A stretch of DNA of 64,000 nt from Utricularia gibba. Taxonomy: Eukaryota; Streptophyta; Magnoliopsida; Lamiales; Lentibulariaceae. The notes below the pieces were generated by a model. The model had not been told where the DNA came from. It was given only the letters and a program-made list of their open reading frames with translations, and ran no database searches. The translations under genes and the position numbers were made by a program. Shown here piece by piece: positions 24,321-36,191 of this stretch. Each line of letters begins with the position of its first letter. The first letter of the stretch is position 1. Location of the stretch: NCBI GenBank assembly GCA_002189035.1, contig CM007991.1, positions 1,550,001-1,614,000 of the forward strand, given 5' to 3'.

Positions 24321-26357
24321 ATGTGGGGAGGGGGGAAGAAGATGAAGGAGATTAGGATGGTGCGTTTTCTGTTTCTTGCTTTGTGGGTGTTTCGGTATGG
24401 GTTCTGGGTTTCTTCCTCGTCACCATCCGACGCAGCGGCGTTGCTGGATTTCAAATCTGCGGCGGACTTGCGGGGGAATTTGGGTTTTTCCGACAACACT
24501 AGCTTCGCCTTTTGTAAGTGGGTTGGGGTTCAGTGTTACGGTACGTCGGCGGTTAAGTTGGTGATTGAGGATTTGAATCTCGGCGGGGTTTTTGCTAGTG
24601 ACACCCTCACGCGCCTCCACGAACTCCGGGTTCTCAGTCTCCGGAACAACTCTCTCACAGGCCCCATTCCTGACCTCTCCGGCTTGGCGAATTTGAAGGT
24701 TCTGTTTCTTAGTAGTAACTACTTTTCAGGGTATATTCCTTCTTCTCTTTCATCCATTCATCGTCTCAAGACCCTTGATCTTTCGTACAATATGCTTTCT
24801 GGTTCGATTCCAGAATCTCTAGCAAGTCTGGGCAGATTGCGCTATCTCCGTCTCGATTTCAATCGGTTGAACGGTTCTATTCCGGCGTTAAACCAGTCGG
24901 GTTTAGTGATCTTCAATGTTTCACATAATGAACTCGCCGGTGAAATTCCGGTGACTGCCGCTTTATCTCACTTCGATTCCTCTTCGTTTGCTCTGAATTC
25001 GGGGCTCTGTGGAGATGTAATTCGCAGGCCCTGCAATTCGACTCGCCCCCCTTCTAATACGAGCGCATCGTCGCCCCACCTCTCGGTCAAGCTGCGCAGT
25101 TAACCGCCGGCATTGGATTGAAAAACAACGGCTTTCGGAAGCGCAGGATTGCTTTCGTTGTCGGTCTCTCTCTCGGTGTGATTAGTTTACTCATTTGCAT
25201 TGCGGTCTTTATCTTGGCAGTGAGAAAGAAAAAGGGCTCTAACTCCCACCGATTAGCAATGAAACCGGAGATGGAGACCAGCGCCATCGGAAACGCCGAG
25301 GCTTTAGTGAGAATCGCCGCGGAAAGCCAAGAGCTGGAGGAGAAAGTAAAGAAAGTTCAAGAAGGGAAGCAACAGCGGATACAAATGATGCGGAAAAGTG
25401 GGAACTTGATTTTCTGCGCTGGTGAAGCGCCGGTTTATTCTCTGGATCAGCTAATGAGAGCCTCCGCCGAGCTCCTCGGCCGGGGTACAATCGGGACGAC
25501 GTACAAGGCAGTGCTCGACAACCGTTTGATTGTAACGGTTAAGAGATTAGACAGCGGAAGGCTTTCCTCCGCCGCGCCCGAAACTTTTGAAGCACATATG
25601 GATCACGTCGGCCGGTTACGACACCCGAATCTAGTTCCCCTCAGAGCTTATTTTCAGGCCGGAGAAGAAAAGCTTCTGATTTACGATTATCAGCCGAATG
25701 GGAGCCTTCATTCTCTGATTCATGGTACTGCATCTCCTTCTTCAAACCTGTGAAATCAAATCGGATTTCTGACATTCGCATCATAGGTACAAAATCAGCG
25801 AAGGCAAAGCCACTTCACTGGACATCATGCTTGAAAATAGCAGAAGACGCAGCTCAGGGACTCTGTTACATCCACCAGGCTTGGAGACTGGTACACGGCA
25901 ATTTGAAGTCTTCAAACGTTCTCCTCGGAGCAGATTTCGAAGCTTGCCTCACCGATTACTGCCTGGCAGCGCTGGCAACTCCCCTGGCGGAGGAGGATGC
26001 GAATGCCCTTGCCTATAAAGCACCGGAAACTCTGAAACCAAGATACTCGGAACCGAACTCCAAGTCTGATGTTTATTCATTTGGGTGTTGATCATCGAGC
26101 TGCTTACCGGGAAGCCACCTGCACAGCATCCGAATCTGTTTCCCGGAGACATGATTAGATGGATTAGATCCCTGCGCGGCGACGGCGATTGCGGTGACCG
26201 ACGGCTGGAGATGCTACTGGAGGTGGCGGTGGAGTGCAGAATGGGATTGCCGGAGCAAAGGCCGACGATGTGGCAGGTGTTGAAGATGATTCAGCAAGTG
26301 AAGGATCTGGAGCTCGTGGAGGAGGAAGGCGGCGGTATCAACCCCGGCGTGTCTTGA
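24321..26357 (+). CDS. LRR receptor-like pseudokinase (At5g67200/PRK-like), two frameshifts
   Basis: Two exons, 24321-25724 and 25787-26357 (1975 nt, two short of 659 codons). The product has a signal peptide ([14 protein letters not shown]), an LRR N-cap ([23 protein letters not shown]), about five short LRRs ([20 protein letters not shown] and similar), a transmembrane segment ([16 protein letters not shown]) and a kinase-like domain. The catalytic loop reads HGNLKSSN instead of HRDxxxxN, and DFG is replaced by DYC, so it is predicted to be catalytically inactive. VAIK-type Lys is kept (VTVKRLD). Such class III LRR-RLKs act as scaffolds or co-receptors. The frame breaks at CCCC 25074-25077 (needs CCCCC, to read [12 protein letters not shown]) and at GGG 26083-26085 (needs GGGG, to read [16 protein letters not shown]). 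Both are homopolymer losses, and adding two bases restores the full 658 aa, so the gene is probably functional. The start could also be ATG 24342. Confidence 0.87.
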
Positions 26358-26481
26358 CATGAGACGGATGATGCCTCAGCGGCCACCAACTCTGTAACTG
26401 GCTGCCACTGTCGTATAACCAATTAGTTGTATTGTACACGGCGTGTGTACGGTTAGTTCCTCAGACGGCAAAAAGGCCACG

Positions 26482-26510
26482 CCAGCCCAGCCCAGCCCAG
26501 CCCAGTCCAG
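26482..26510 (+). repeat. CCCAG tandem repeat
   Basis: About five to six copies of CCCAG just downstream of the LRR-kinase gene, likely in its 3'UTR. Simple-sequence repeat with no evident function. Confidence 0.85.
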
Positions 26511-27735
26511 TGCCCGACCCTACCCTTGTTTATTCTTGTAATAATTTCATTTTCTTTTTAAAAAATTACATCAAAAAAAATTTAAATTGAAGTTGTAACA
26601 AGTATAATTATTTTTCGAAACTTGATTTGAATTTAAATTGTATGGTTTGATTTCATTGTTGATTTAGTTTAAACTTTAAAATTCTGGTTTCGATTTCGAA
26701 ACTAGAATCTATTACATACATCTAATTATGATTTATAAATTATTTATTTTCATATACTGATTGATTCCGAACCAAAATATCTATTTTGCATCGATCTCAA
26801 CTCCTTGTTGGAAATTTGGTATTGAAAAAAATGTGTGTAATACTACATTACTAATTGAAATTCATTTCAATTAGATCATATAGAATGAAATTTTAATTGA
26901 ATTTGATGCATTTTAAAATGAGGTGAGCCCCCACATGCACATAGGGTCTATTGGGCTTTCTGAGTATTCTAGAAACTCAAAAAGCTATGTGCGTAGAGGG
27001 AAGTGCAAATTTAATCTCGAAAGACTCTTAACATTTGCATGTGGACGAGGCCAAGTCTAGCCCATGTTTTGTCTCAATTTGATTATGGTTAGACGTTTAT
27101 ATATTCAATGTATTAAATTGATTTCTATAGATTAGATCTTATTCTCAAGACTATTGAAACTTGATTAATCGAGAAATTCTTTAGAATAACATGTATACAT
27201 ACCTATTCCATTTTCATCCGTCTTTACATAAGCTACAATAAGATCAAGGGGAGCATATGCAGCCAAGTGCCACAAGTGTGATGTCTTTTCCCTCGTACTT
27301 TCTGCGTGTTATCTCCATCTTTACGCCATTTGCAGCCAACCACTAGCGGCGTGGACCAGCAGCAGTTGCTGTATGGATAGAATGTTGTGTGTTTAATTCT
27401 CAAAAAGTGGCAACTTAGGGGGCGGCCGGGGTGATAAATCATGCAACTTGAGGAAGACGAACCAACCAATGAATGCACTTGCTCCAAAGCTGCTCGCTCT
27501 CCCACATGGGATGTCAATTCCCAACTATACACTTTACACACACGCACACACCAACTTAATTCATTCTTTATTCCATTTAAGATAAAAATGCTCGTCGGCC
27601 GTCCCATCCCCGCCTTGCGTGCGCCGCCGGCACTCCTCCCACCCATTTATAACTTCAACTCTTGTGTCGGCCTGAACGGATTGGTAAATGGGAGGGATTT
27701 AATATGGTCAGTGGGTGCCATAAATTAATAAATTA

Positions 27736-27964
27736 GTGTTCTGAATAATTTTTAAAATATATTTTTATTTTTTAAAAATTATTTTTAAAAAATAGAAATA
27801 AGAAATAAAAATAACTAACTATTTAATTTTTCAAAAATAATTTTATAATATAATTTTAAAATTGTTTTTGATAGAATTAATTTTATAATTAAAATTATTC
27901 TGGAACAAAAATATTTTTATATTTAAAAAATAAAAAAATAAAAAATAAAATTTTTATAGAACAC
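27736..27964. mobile_element. Tourist-like (PIF/Harbinger-type) MITE
   Basis: 229 bp, extremely AT-rich, no coding capacity. Ends are GTGTTCT and AGAACAC, with further imperfect complementarity inside (AATAATTTTT / AAAATTTTTAT). It is flanked on both sides by TTA, the 3-bp target duplication made by PIF/Harbinger elements. A related word (ATTTCGAACAC) occurs near 18200. Class is inferred from TSD and TIR only. Confidence 0.5.
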
Positions 27965-29040
27965 TTATTAAAAATTTGCAAATTATCACGATTTAATGAA
28001 AATATAAAAAATAGTCCGTTATTAGTATATCTCATGGATTTAGTGCTCCATACTGAACATATTTAATTTTCAATATTTTTTACTTCAATCATTTTTTTTA
28101 TCAATATTATTTAAATGTCATTTGTAAGTAATTATCAATATTTAAAAATGCATATATTTAATCCCTATTATTTATTAATTTGACAAAATTGATTCACATT
28201 TTCTCCGATCACTGTGACCGCCGCTAAGCACCACCGACCATTGCCGGCAACGGTGAATCATAATATATATATTTAATTAAAAATCCTAATATTTTATTAA
28301 ATAAATTACTGTACCAACACAACTCCAAAATGTTTCTATTAAGTTACTGGTTTTATTCTTTTGTGAATTATTTATTTGTGGTTCATATTATAAGAAGTAT
28401 GATTGTGTCATATCAAGGACAAGCATCTAGCATGAGAAGTGGTGTCACAATTTGCCTCTTATCTCGGATTATACTATTTTATTCTCATATAAGATGAATG
28501 AGAGATAACATAAGGTATGTGTCACGGTCACTGCAACCTGTGACAATGTCGTTACCGTAGGTACAACAATAGTATGTTGCGTACATGAATGATTCATTAC
28601 TGAGAATCTCGTATGTGCCCAACAAAATATCAAGAATATCCATAGTTGATTTTAATTCAAAATTGAAAAATCATCAAAAAAATTAACAAAAACCCATTAA
28701 TTATTTTTAACTTTTTTATTGTTAAAAACAAAAAAAATTGATAAAAAAAAAAGATATCCATGGAGTTACATGGTTATAGTTATGACTGGACAGTGTGTTG
28801 TCACGTTAGTGGATGGATTTTCGTATTTAAAAAATGATTATTATAAAAAAAACAAATTATTTTTGGAATTGCGGAGGGTGCGTTAACAGTACAAAAATGA
28901 TTCCTCCGGCTCAATATATATCTGCGTATCCTCCGAAGGGATGAAAGGACACGTATCCGTGGTAGTATGACACGGGAGCTTCTCTTCTCGCCGCCTCGGT
29001 CAAATCCCTGATCTGAATGAAGAATTCCCTCCAATCCGCC

Positions 29041-29517
29041 ATGGAAACTGCTTGCTGTACCTCGTCCTCCGCCTCTTCGTCCAGTTCAGAGACGTCGAAG
29101 AAGAAGGGGCGGGAGCACCCACCGGACAGGCCCTACAGAGGGATCCGTATGAGGAAGTGGGGGAAATGGGTGGCCGAAATCAGGGAACCCAATAAGCGAA
29201 CCAGAATCTGGCTCGGCTCCTACTCCACCCCGATCGCCGCCGCCCGCGCCTACGACACCGCCTTGTTCTACCTCCGTGGCCCCAACGCCCGTCTCAACTT
29301 TCCGGAGTTTATACTGAAGGAGGACCGCGTGAATCAGCGCCCACACGATCTATCCGCCGCCGCGATACGGAAGAAGGCCACCGAGATCGGCGCCATGGTC
29401 GACGCGCTCCATTCCTCCTCCCCAGGCAGCGGCGCTAACGATTCCCGGGTCCGCGAGAAACCCGATTTGAACCAGTACCCTAGCCCCGAGAATTCCGAAG
29501 GCGAAGAAGATAATTGA
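29041..29517 (+). CDS. AP2/ERF transcription factor with EAR repression motif (ERF group II, DREB A-5)
   Basis: Single exon, 158 aa. The AP2 domain spans about residues 30-87: [59 protein letters not shown]. The C-terminus carries DLNQYP (residues 142-147), a DLNxxP-type EAR motif that recruits TOPLESS co-repressors. This combination is typical of group II / DREB A-5 proteins, small repressors of stress-responsive genes. An upstream in-frame ATG exists at 29017, but 29041 was chosen because it sits in a strong Kozak context (CCGCCATGG) and gives the usual short Ser-rich N-terminus. The coding region is GC-rich against an AT-rich surrounding. Confidence 0.9.
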   Translation: METACCTSSSASSSSSETSKKKGREHPPDRPYRGIRMRKWGKWVAEIREPNKRTRIWLGSYSTPIAAARAYDTALFYLRGPNARLNFPEFILKEDRVNQRPHDLSAAAIRKKATEIGAMVDALHSSSPGSGANDSRVREKPDLNQYPSPENSEGEEDN

Positions 29518-31430
29518 ATGTTTCCTTTCTTTTTTCCGAATTTTCACTCTACAAAAAATAAAGTTTCTCGATTTGTATAATATTTTGCTCGGCTGTTCCT
29601 GCAATCATTCTCATCAAACTTGTCAAAAATAATCGAAATAAAATTCCTAAAAACATTAAATAATAATTATATATCCATAAATTAACTTATAAATGTTCAC
29701 ATCAAAGAGGTCTCTTTTTCACACTTTATTCAATATAAAGCGTTTATTGATTTTCAAGAACCGTTTAATGAATTACATTATAATTTATGCTGTTCCATTG
29801 CCGAAGGATAAGGTGGGGGCCTACTTGGCGCGAAGTGGCAGTTTGCCAAGACGAGTGTTTTAAATATTTTTGTTTATGTTTTTTTGATAATGAATTGAAA
29901 ATCTAATTGAATTCAATAATTATTAATCATATTTTAAAATACTTAAAATTTATCAACTAACACTATGTTGGATTTATGCATTTTCTTTTTTCGGATTTTG
30001 TGGGTGAATTCAAGTTAATACAGTTACAACACCCGAATCGTATCACCATAAACTCATAATTGATCATATAACTATTACGATTCATGTTTTTATTATATGA
30101 TTTTGTTCGATTGTACTATTAAATCCTCATAGTTTTATGTTTTTTTATTTTTTTAAAAAATACATCATATAAAAATAGAGATATCCATCTATTTAAATAC
30201 ATTTCTTTTCTCGTTCATAATTAAAATGAAATAAGATTATTAGTTTTCAACAAATACATTTAAATAGAATAATTATACGAGATTTTTTAACTAAAAGGAA
30301 AGAAAGTAACTATGGATTAATAGAACCGGACAATATTGTAGGATTAGTAGCGTGGTTAGAGACATGTAGCTGATTATCTCGAGTTTTTGAAAGTGGGGAG
30401 GGCTTAATTAATTAACAGAAGAGGCGCGTTGTTAGTTGATAATATTGATTAATTAATAATGTGTCGTCAGCCGCTTACCATTTATTGCATGCTTTGCACG
30501 TTATCATAAATGAAAGTAGGACGTGACATAAGGACACCGACGACAACGTATCTTCTACATGTCAATCGCTTACCGACATCATGTTTATTTCACTAATCGT
30601 AATTATGGTCGACGTTCGCTGCCCGAACGAATAGTTTTCATGCGTGCTAATACAAGATCTTCTCCAACAGCGAGATTTTCGGCGGCCCTAAACCGGCAGC
30701 GCCTCACAGCCGTCGGATCCGAATGGGGGATTTTGTCGGAAGTAGAAATTAGATTTGTGATGTGGAATTAGGTGGATATGGACAAAAAAGGAAAATGAAC
30801 GGGCGCATTCTGACGTCATCCTGCTCAATCATATCGCCATTGGATCCAACAGAATTTTAGAGGCGAGATTCGATGGTGCACTGTGTGGGTAGGGGTAGAT
30901 TGGGTATTGAAAATGAATGGATGCAAAAGGGGTAGAAGATATTTATTTATTAAAAAAAATATATTTTGAAAGGTGGCTGAGGAGACATGTATATTGATTG
31001 GAATTTGGAAATTTATTCACTGTCCATGACATCCTGTGAAATTACTGAAATACCCGCGGGCAAATTGGCGATGACTTTATTGTCTGGGACCATTTTTGGA
31101 ATCCGCAGGTACCAGTTGCCCATCCCGATTATTACCGTGATTGACAAGACTGGGCAATTATTAGAACCGTTGAATCACATACATCTTGTTGAATCTTACA
31201 GGTATGTGTTTGTCCCAGATGACTTTCTAACAGTAAAATGCAGAAAACACACGAGTTTATGCTCCCATTCAGAAACTAATGCGTATGCAAGTGAACCTCC
31301 TGGTGAACTTGAAACTAGGAGCTCAAGAGCTTTTCCTGAATCACACAAGAGGTAAAGGACAAGGTGGAATGTGGAAACCTGGTAGCAATGTACAGAACTG
31401 TATGTGGTCTGGAACTGGGAGAGGTTATAC
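29518..31430. other. 1.9-kb spacer between ERF and UBTD genes
   Basis: Convergent 3' ends. Bases 29590-30420 are AT-rich. Bases 30540-31430 are of mixed composition with only unconserved frames. No RNA gene or element was recognised. Confidence 0.4.
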
Positions 31431-32630
31431 TCAGCTGTCATGGATCAGGTTAGTTGGCTCGCTCAGGACATATTTGGGAAGTTCATATTTGGCACCTGTA
31501 GCAAGTAGAAATCTTGTTAGTAAGATAAATGTTGGGATATTCTTGACATGGATGAAAGAAGTTGATAAAGGGCTTGGCCAAATCCTAGATGGGGAGAAGG
31601 TAAACTCATTGTGACAAACTTCTCAAACAAAAATCCTTAGATAACCTCTTTGGTCATAGCAGGTTGTTAAGTCGGGGTTCTCGGCAATAATACCGGCACT
31701 GTCAACAATCGCCTGTGCGAGTGCAAGATCAGCATCAGCTGCTGCTCGGAGGGCATCCCAAATTTCTGATCAGTACAAGGGACAAAGAAGATGAGCTCGC
31801 AATTCATTACATGGGATCTGTGGTTGTGTATCACATTTTTTACTAGTCACAAGTTTAGTTGATGGAAAAGAGTGCAAAATCCGAAGAAGATTTTTATCAG
31901 CTAAGGGACGCATGGTTAAATGAACACATGGAACTGAAGATCATATATCACCAACTTCATCGTAGGGCCATAGCAACAAGGGCATTCAAAGCCTTCTTTC
32001 ATTGAACAGTTTTCAAAACATTGAAACGTTGAGAAGACATGCCTTTTTGGCCACCATAATGTGGAGCGGTGTCCCAGAACTCCTCGCGCATCCGCAATAA
32101 CTGATCCCTTGTTATGGACTCAGAATGCCTCCATGGCTTGGGTTTACGTATCTTCTTGGGCGACTCTGAACAGATATTAGCATGATTTAACAGGCAAGAA
32201 AACATTGAAACACTTTTCAAAGAGTTCATAATGAAAAAGTAAATTCAATGGTGAATTCAGTGGGAGCAAGGCACCCTTTTGCCTCGATTTCTTTGCAGGA
32301 TTTAGCTTTCCAACAGCTGGATTTTCTCACAAATTAATCGCTCACTGTTAAGCATAAAACCTATGATCAAGGGATACGGCATATCCCCCCACTAACACCA
32401 GGAAGTACAAGCAAAACTTATTTTTCGAACAAAACCAATCACCGTCAGCCAGCGATTACCAAAGCTAGCTAGTAACTAATCTTCAGAACAAATGTTACGA
32501 GTAAGAATCACCTGATCGAAGACATCTCACCAGGACAAGAAAAAAGGGAATCAACTATTCGACACTTGTCGCAATTCAAAAAAGGATAATAAAAACCCTT
32601 GCCTTGATTTCTTGATGCAACACAACCCAT
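31431..32630 (-). CDS. UBTD-type protein (ubiquitin-domain-containing protein 1/2 N-terminal domain)
   Basis: Four exons on the minus strand: 32630-32597, 32165-32043, 31765-31646 and 31495-31431, giving 342 nt and 113 aa. The protein starts MGCVASRNQGKESPKKIRKP: Gly2 is a possible N-myristoylation site and Cys3 a possible palmitoylation site. The conserved domain reads LLRMREEFWDTAPHYGGQK, EIWDALRAAADADLALAQAI, VDSAGIIAENPDLTTCYDQR and GAKYELPKYVLSEPTNLI. This is the UBD domain found N-terminally in UBTD1/UBTD2; plant members like this one have no ubiquitin-like domain. In animals UBTD proteins bind E2 enzymes of the UBE2D family; the plant role is unknown. Intron 2 uses a GC donor (AAAAG|GCATGT). 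No single open frame covers more than one exon, so the gene is easily missed. Confidence 0.9.
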
Positions 32631-34467
32631 GCCGTGAACCACGATGCGACCGAAGATTCCAGTGCCACAATCCCGAACGAATCCAGAAGAAAAAAACGAA
32701 TGCTTCGATTCGTCACGAAACAGTTACAGGTTGAAACTGGGGGCGCTCTCCCGGCGCAGCAATCCCGGTTGCCTTCTCCTCCGGGTATTAAAATTCGCAC
32801 TTTCTCCCTGTTGTAGTCCAATGTTCTTCAACTTCCGAGTCGCAAAGAATTGGACCCTCTGTTTACTTACATATTCGCCCCGTAAAAGTCCCGCCATTCC
32901 ATAACAACCCCAGCCCAAAACCATATATTTCCACAATCGGCCCATTAACTCCGAGAATGTCAGAGGCCCCTATGGGGCACCCCAGTTTGTACGGCTAGTG
33001 AATCCATTAGAAGGAACATTTAGAAAAATGACAATTGTACCTTTCTCTATCATATATTACGATTAAAATTTTACATATATGATAATCATTTTTATCACAC
33101 ACTCACAATATAATGATCAAATTTGTAATACACCCCCCTATAAGAGGTGAGTATGCTTAAGATTATCTTTACTCATTTTCAAAAATAATGATGTCATTTC
33201 CAAAAATGGAATAAATGTTTTCAGAAATGATTAAATTTGTTTCTCATTTTTTTTAGTAAACGAAAATAATGAAACCCAGTTTACTTCAAGAAACGATTTA
33301 AAATGTAGTTTACAATTTAATATGATTTTAATATTACAATTTCATAAAATGAATATAATGGTGAAAACTCAATAACTTAATTTTTGGAAATATCATGTCA
33401 TTATTTTCGAAAATTGATAAAAATGCTGACAAACTTAGGTGTGTCAATTTGCAGAATTGTGTACTATCGGGGTGATGAGGAACAACATTACAACGTTCAA
33501 GTGATCCCAAACGAACCCAAACTCACTCCATTCACAGTAAAGTGAACATGGTACTGTGGGAAGTCAAATGCAGCAGAGGGAAGCAGCAATAAAGTGTATG
33601 GTGATTTGAAAATAGTCTGATGGGAATGGAGTGGCAGGGCGAGGAAATACGAAGCTGCAACTGCGACTGCAGCAGCAGCCTCAGTCCTCAGGAAGAGAGA
33701 ATCTTGAGGTTCAAAGAAGAATGTCAGGGTTCACACTCAGGGCTTTCCTCCCCATTTTCCACAACCCATTTATGTTTGTAATAAATGCGTGCTTCCGTTT
33801 GTATGTCATCTGTAGCATCACCCCAACTCCCCGTTTCCCTTATATGGAATGGCAACATGTGTGCGTTGTATACGAGGTGCATATTTCGAAATTGCGAATG
33901 TGGCATTAATTCCTGTTGTTGACCCAACTCTTTAATCAAAATTCTGTATCATTTTGAACTTTGTTGTAAATGAAATACTCTCCATAATCATCCTACTCCT
34001 AATGAACTGTGCTTAAGTTATATGGGCACATCTGATGTGAAGTTGGGGTAGATTTAAAGCATGTTTAGTGATAAAAGAATGCATCTTTATTATGATATGG
34101 AATGAGATTTGCTAGCGAACTCGTGGGTTTTCTTTTCTGGGTCACAAAGGTTTAAACTTTACAGGCTTGTTAGGAGGCATGAGTTATGCCCACTTCTCGA
34201 ACAAAAAGGGAAATGAATTTGGTGGTTGAATAATTTCACATGTGACTTCGACATGGAAGTGGGGGCTGCTGCGTTCGTCATTGGTTGTAAGTGCAACGCA
34301 AGATTTACAGGAGATTGGGGTCGAATCCTGCACTATAATTACGGCCATGGGATTCGAAAACTGGCAAGAAAATTGGACACGATTCACAAAACGGGCGTTC
34401 AAAATCTCTTGGGAGAAAACAAGCATCCCTGCAAAAGATTTTGTTTTTTTCTCTGGTTCAGCAGAAG
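32631..34467. other. 1.8-kb spacer
   Basis: Contains the UBTD promoter side and an AT-rich stretch at 33010-33420. Bases 33440-33930 and 34180-34460 are of mixed composition with no conserved frame. No feature was recognised. Confidence 0.4.
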
Positions 34468-34779
34468 CTATGGTGTAAAATGAGAGGAGGGGTTGTTGCG
34501 TACAGTGAGAGAGAAGCAAGATCTTCTTCTTCTAGCATTATGCATCTCCAGCGCCATGGACACCTTGGCAGCCAATTCCCGGTCGGTAAAGATCCGGCCG
34601 CCGTGGGTGTCCGAGAGGAAGGCCGTCCGGTGGACGGGCGGAGACCAGAGCCCGCTCGTGGCGTAATCGAAGTCGAACTCGGACACGTCGGAGAACTTGG
34701 AGAGAAGGCGCCGGGACACGGAGTTGGAGACGAGCTGGATGCGAAGGTGATGGGACGTCGAGGGATCGGAGGACGCCAT
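34468..34779 (-). CDS. Small conserved plant protein of unknown function
   Basis: 103 aa, single exon, starting [20 protein letters not shown]. The block [20 protein letters not shown] followed by [16 protein letters not shown] and [11 protein letters not shown] matches, from memory, a family of short uncharacterised plant proteins with the signature [17 protein letters not shown] and a basic, Cys-containing tail (here [13 protein letters not shown]). No signal peptide, membrane segment or catalytic motif is visible. The ATG at 34779 was chosen because upstream sequence is low-complexity (Asn-rich from ATT repeats) and not conserved. It is GC-rich relative to the flanks, which supports coding. 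The function is unknown and I do not infer one. Confidence 0.65.
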   Translation of the reverse strand: MASSDPSTSHHLRIQLVSNSVSRRLLSKFSDVSEFDFDYATSGLWSPPVHRTAFLSDTHGGRIFTDRELAAKVSMALEMHNARRRRSCFSLTVRNNPSSHFTP

Positions 34780-35943
34780 TTTTCTGTGGCACAGAACACA
34801 AATGCAAAAAAGCCCGATGATCCAAGCGAAGAAAGAAAGCAACGCTGAAAAGCGGTTTGGTGGCACGCACCTTGTCGCCCATTCATCAAATATATTATTA
34901 TTATTATAATTATTATTGTTATTAATTTTACCAGTCCCCCACACATTTTAAAAATCCGCCTTATTACGTGTCGCCCGAAAAGCAATTAAAAATCCAGAAA
35001 CAAAAAGAAAATCAACATATTTTAGTTTATTTTATTTTTAATATCACTCAATCCAAAATTTAAATTTTAAATACAAATGATATAAAATAGGGTTGTCATC
35101 TCCCGGCGTCATCTAAAAAAGTGGGTATTTACTGATTTTATACTACACATTAAAAAAAATGAATATTTAAAATATTTATTTTTTTTCATTTTCTAAATAT
35201 TATATGTGCATGTAAATAATGCAGGAATTGTACTCACATTTTAAAATGCATCTAACTCAGACAATAAATGGCTTTAAAATCCACATTGAATTCCACAATA
35301 ATTAAGGATGCAGCCACCTGCCCATGCTGCACCATACTTCATCAATATTTCAAAATTATGAGGGCTATTTTATCCTTTTAGATTTTCATTGTCCAAAAAA
35401 ATATATTTTTTTTCAAAATTGAAAATTTCTGTTTTTGAGCTCATCAATTATTCATAATAAGATTGGTACTAACTCTTAGGCCTTGTTTGTATGAATGAAA
35501 TATTATTTGATTTTAAATAGCATATTTTTAGTAAATAATGATATTATAGTATCATAGATTACATATCCAACAAATTTTATTATTTTAAAATTTGTGTACA
35601 TTAATTATATAATATAGATATTCTAATAATATTATAGATAATTATAATTATAACAATTTATATCAAATGAAAATTTCTGTAAAATATTTTTGAAATTATT
35701 TACTTTTATCTGAATTAATTTCATTCGTATTTAATATCAATAATCTTAGTTTTTGGTTGCCATGGGATTTCTATATTAAAACAGGGATAATTTTTTAATG
35801 GGAAATAAGTAATTATTTGAATGAACTATTTTTGATTTAAAAATAATAAATCTGACCATGAAAAAAGAAAAATAATCAGTGTGTTTGGAGGACAGATGAA
35901 GGAATTTTTGCGATGGCGATGTGCAGCATTGAAAAACTGTGAG
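34780..35943. other. AT-rich spacer, possible MITE remnant
   Basis: An ATT microsatellite lies at ~34890-34918. Bases 35485-35735 may be a decayed MITE: the left end GGCCTTGTTTGTATGAATGA is typical of Tourist-like elements, and TATGAATGAAAT recurs inverted near 35718-35730, but the right terminus is not clear. No gene found. Confidence 0.4.
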
Positions 35944-36040
35944 AGTGAGTAGCAGGGCAATTCTCCTTTGGCATGCTCCAGCCCCATGCACATGCACAGC
36001 AATTCCTGCATGCCAAAGGAGAATCGCACTCCTACTCATA
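35944..36040 (-). ncRNA. MIR399: MIR399 precursor hairpin (minus-strand copy)
   Basis: Read on the minus strand, bases 36040-36008 and 35976-35944 form a ~33-bp stem with only about three unpaired or wobble positions, closed by a ~31-nt loop. The 3' arm (35973-35953) is a canonical miR399: it begins TGCCAAAGGAGAATTGCC and continues CTG. The 5' arm carries the star strand (ATTCTCCTTTGGCA core). miR399 is made in phosphate starvation and guides cleavage or silencing of PHO2/UBC24 mRNA to raise phosphate uptake. A TATA box lies ~120 bp upstream on the same strand and a P1BS site just beyond it. The plus-strand reading also folds, but its mature sequence would end GAATCGCACTC, less like known miR399. 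A protein frame overlapping this hairpin is not credible. Confidence 0.92.
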
Positions 36041-36160
36041 CTCCCACACCTCCGCCTGCCTACGTCCATGTCCATCTGAATATCATTCCGGCGGCGAAGA
36101 GCTCCGGCGTCTGCGGTCGCCGGCGCTGCACATGGGCAACAGAAGGTGAGAGGAGGCAGG

Positions 36161-36166
36161 TATATA
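36161..36166 (-). promoter_or_regulatory. TATA box of minus-strand MIR399
   Basis: TATATA reads CTTTATATACC on the minus strand, ~120 bp upstream of the hairpin base. This predicts a start near 36130. Inferred from position and sequence. Confidence 0.6.
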
Positions 36167-36183
36167 AAGGGGCACCCGGGGTT

Positions 36184-36191
36184 GGATATGC
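36184..36191. promoter_or_regulatory. P1BS site (GGATATGC), proximal to minus-strand MIR399
   Basis: Matches the palindromic PHR1-binding consensus GNATATNC. It lies ~20 bp upstream of the minus-strand TATA box, the usual position in phosphate-starvation genes. Confidence 0.7.

Larger units (their letters stand above)
26358..29040. other. 2.7-kb gene-poor spacer with a MITE
   Basis: Contains a CCCAG repeat and a Tourist-like MITE (listed). Much of it (26530-27230 and 27720-28760) is AT-rich. Bases 27240-27700 are of mixed composition with only unconserved open frames. The last ~150 bases form the leader of the ERF gene. Confidence 0.45.

Noticed and set aside
27233-27646. 137-aa minus-strand frame
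   Set aside because: No conservation recognised, no supporting promoter or codon pattern.
30987-31614. Plus-strand frames of 111-122 aa
   Set aside because: They overlap the last exons of the UBTD-type gene on the other strand and have no recognisable domain.
34300-34340. Second tRNA-like T-arm (GGGGTCGAATCC)
   Set aside because: No matching acceptor stem or anticodon arm nearby.
35485-35735. Possible complete Tourist MITE
   Set aside because: The left end is typical but the right terminus and target duplication are not identifiable, so it is only noted in the spacer entry.
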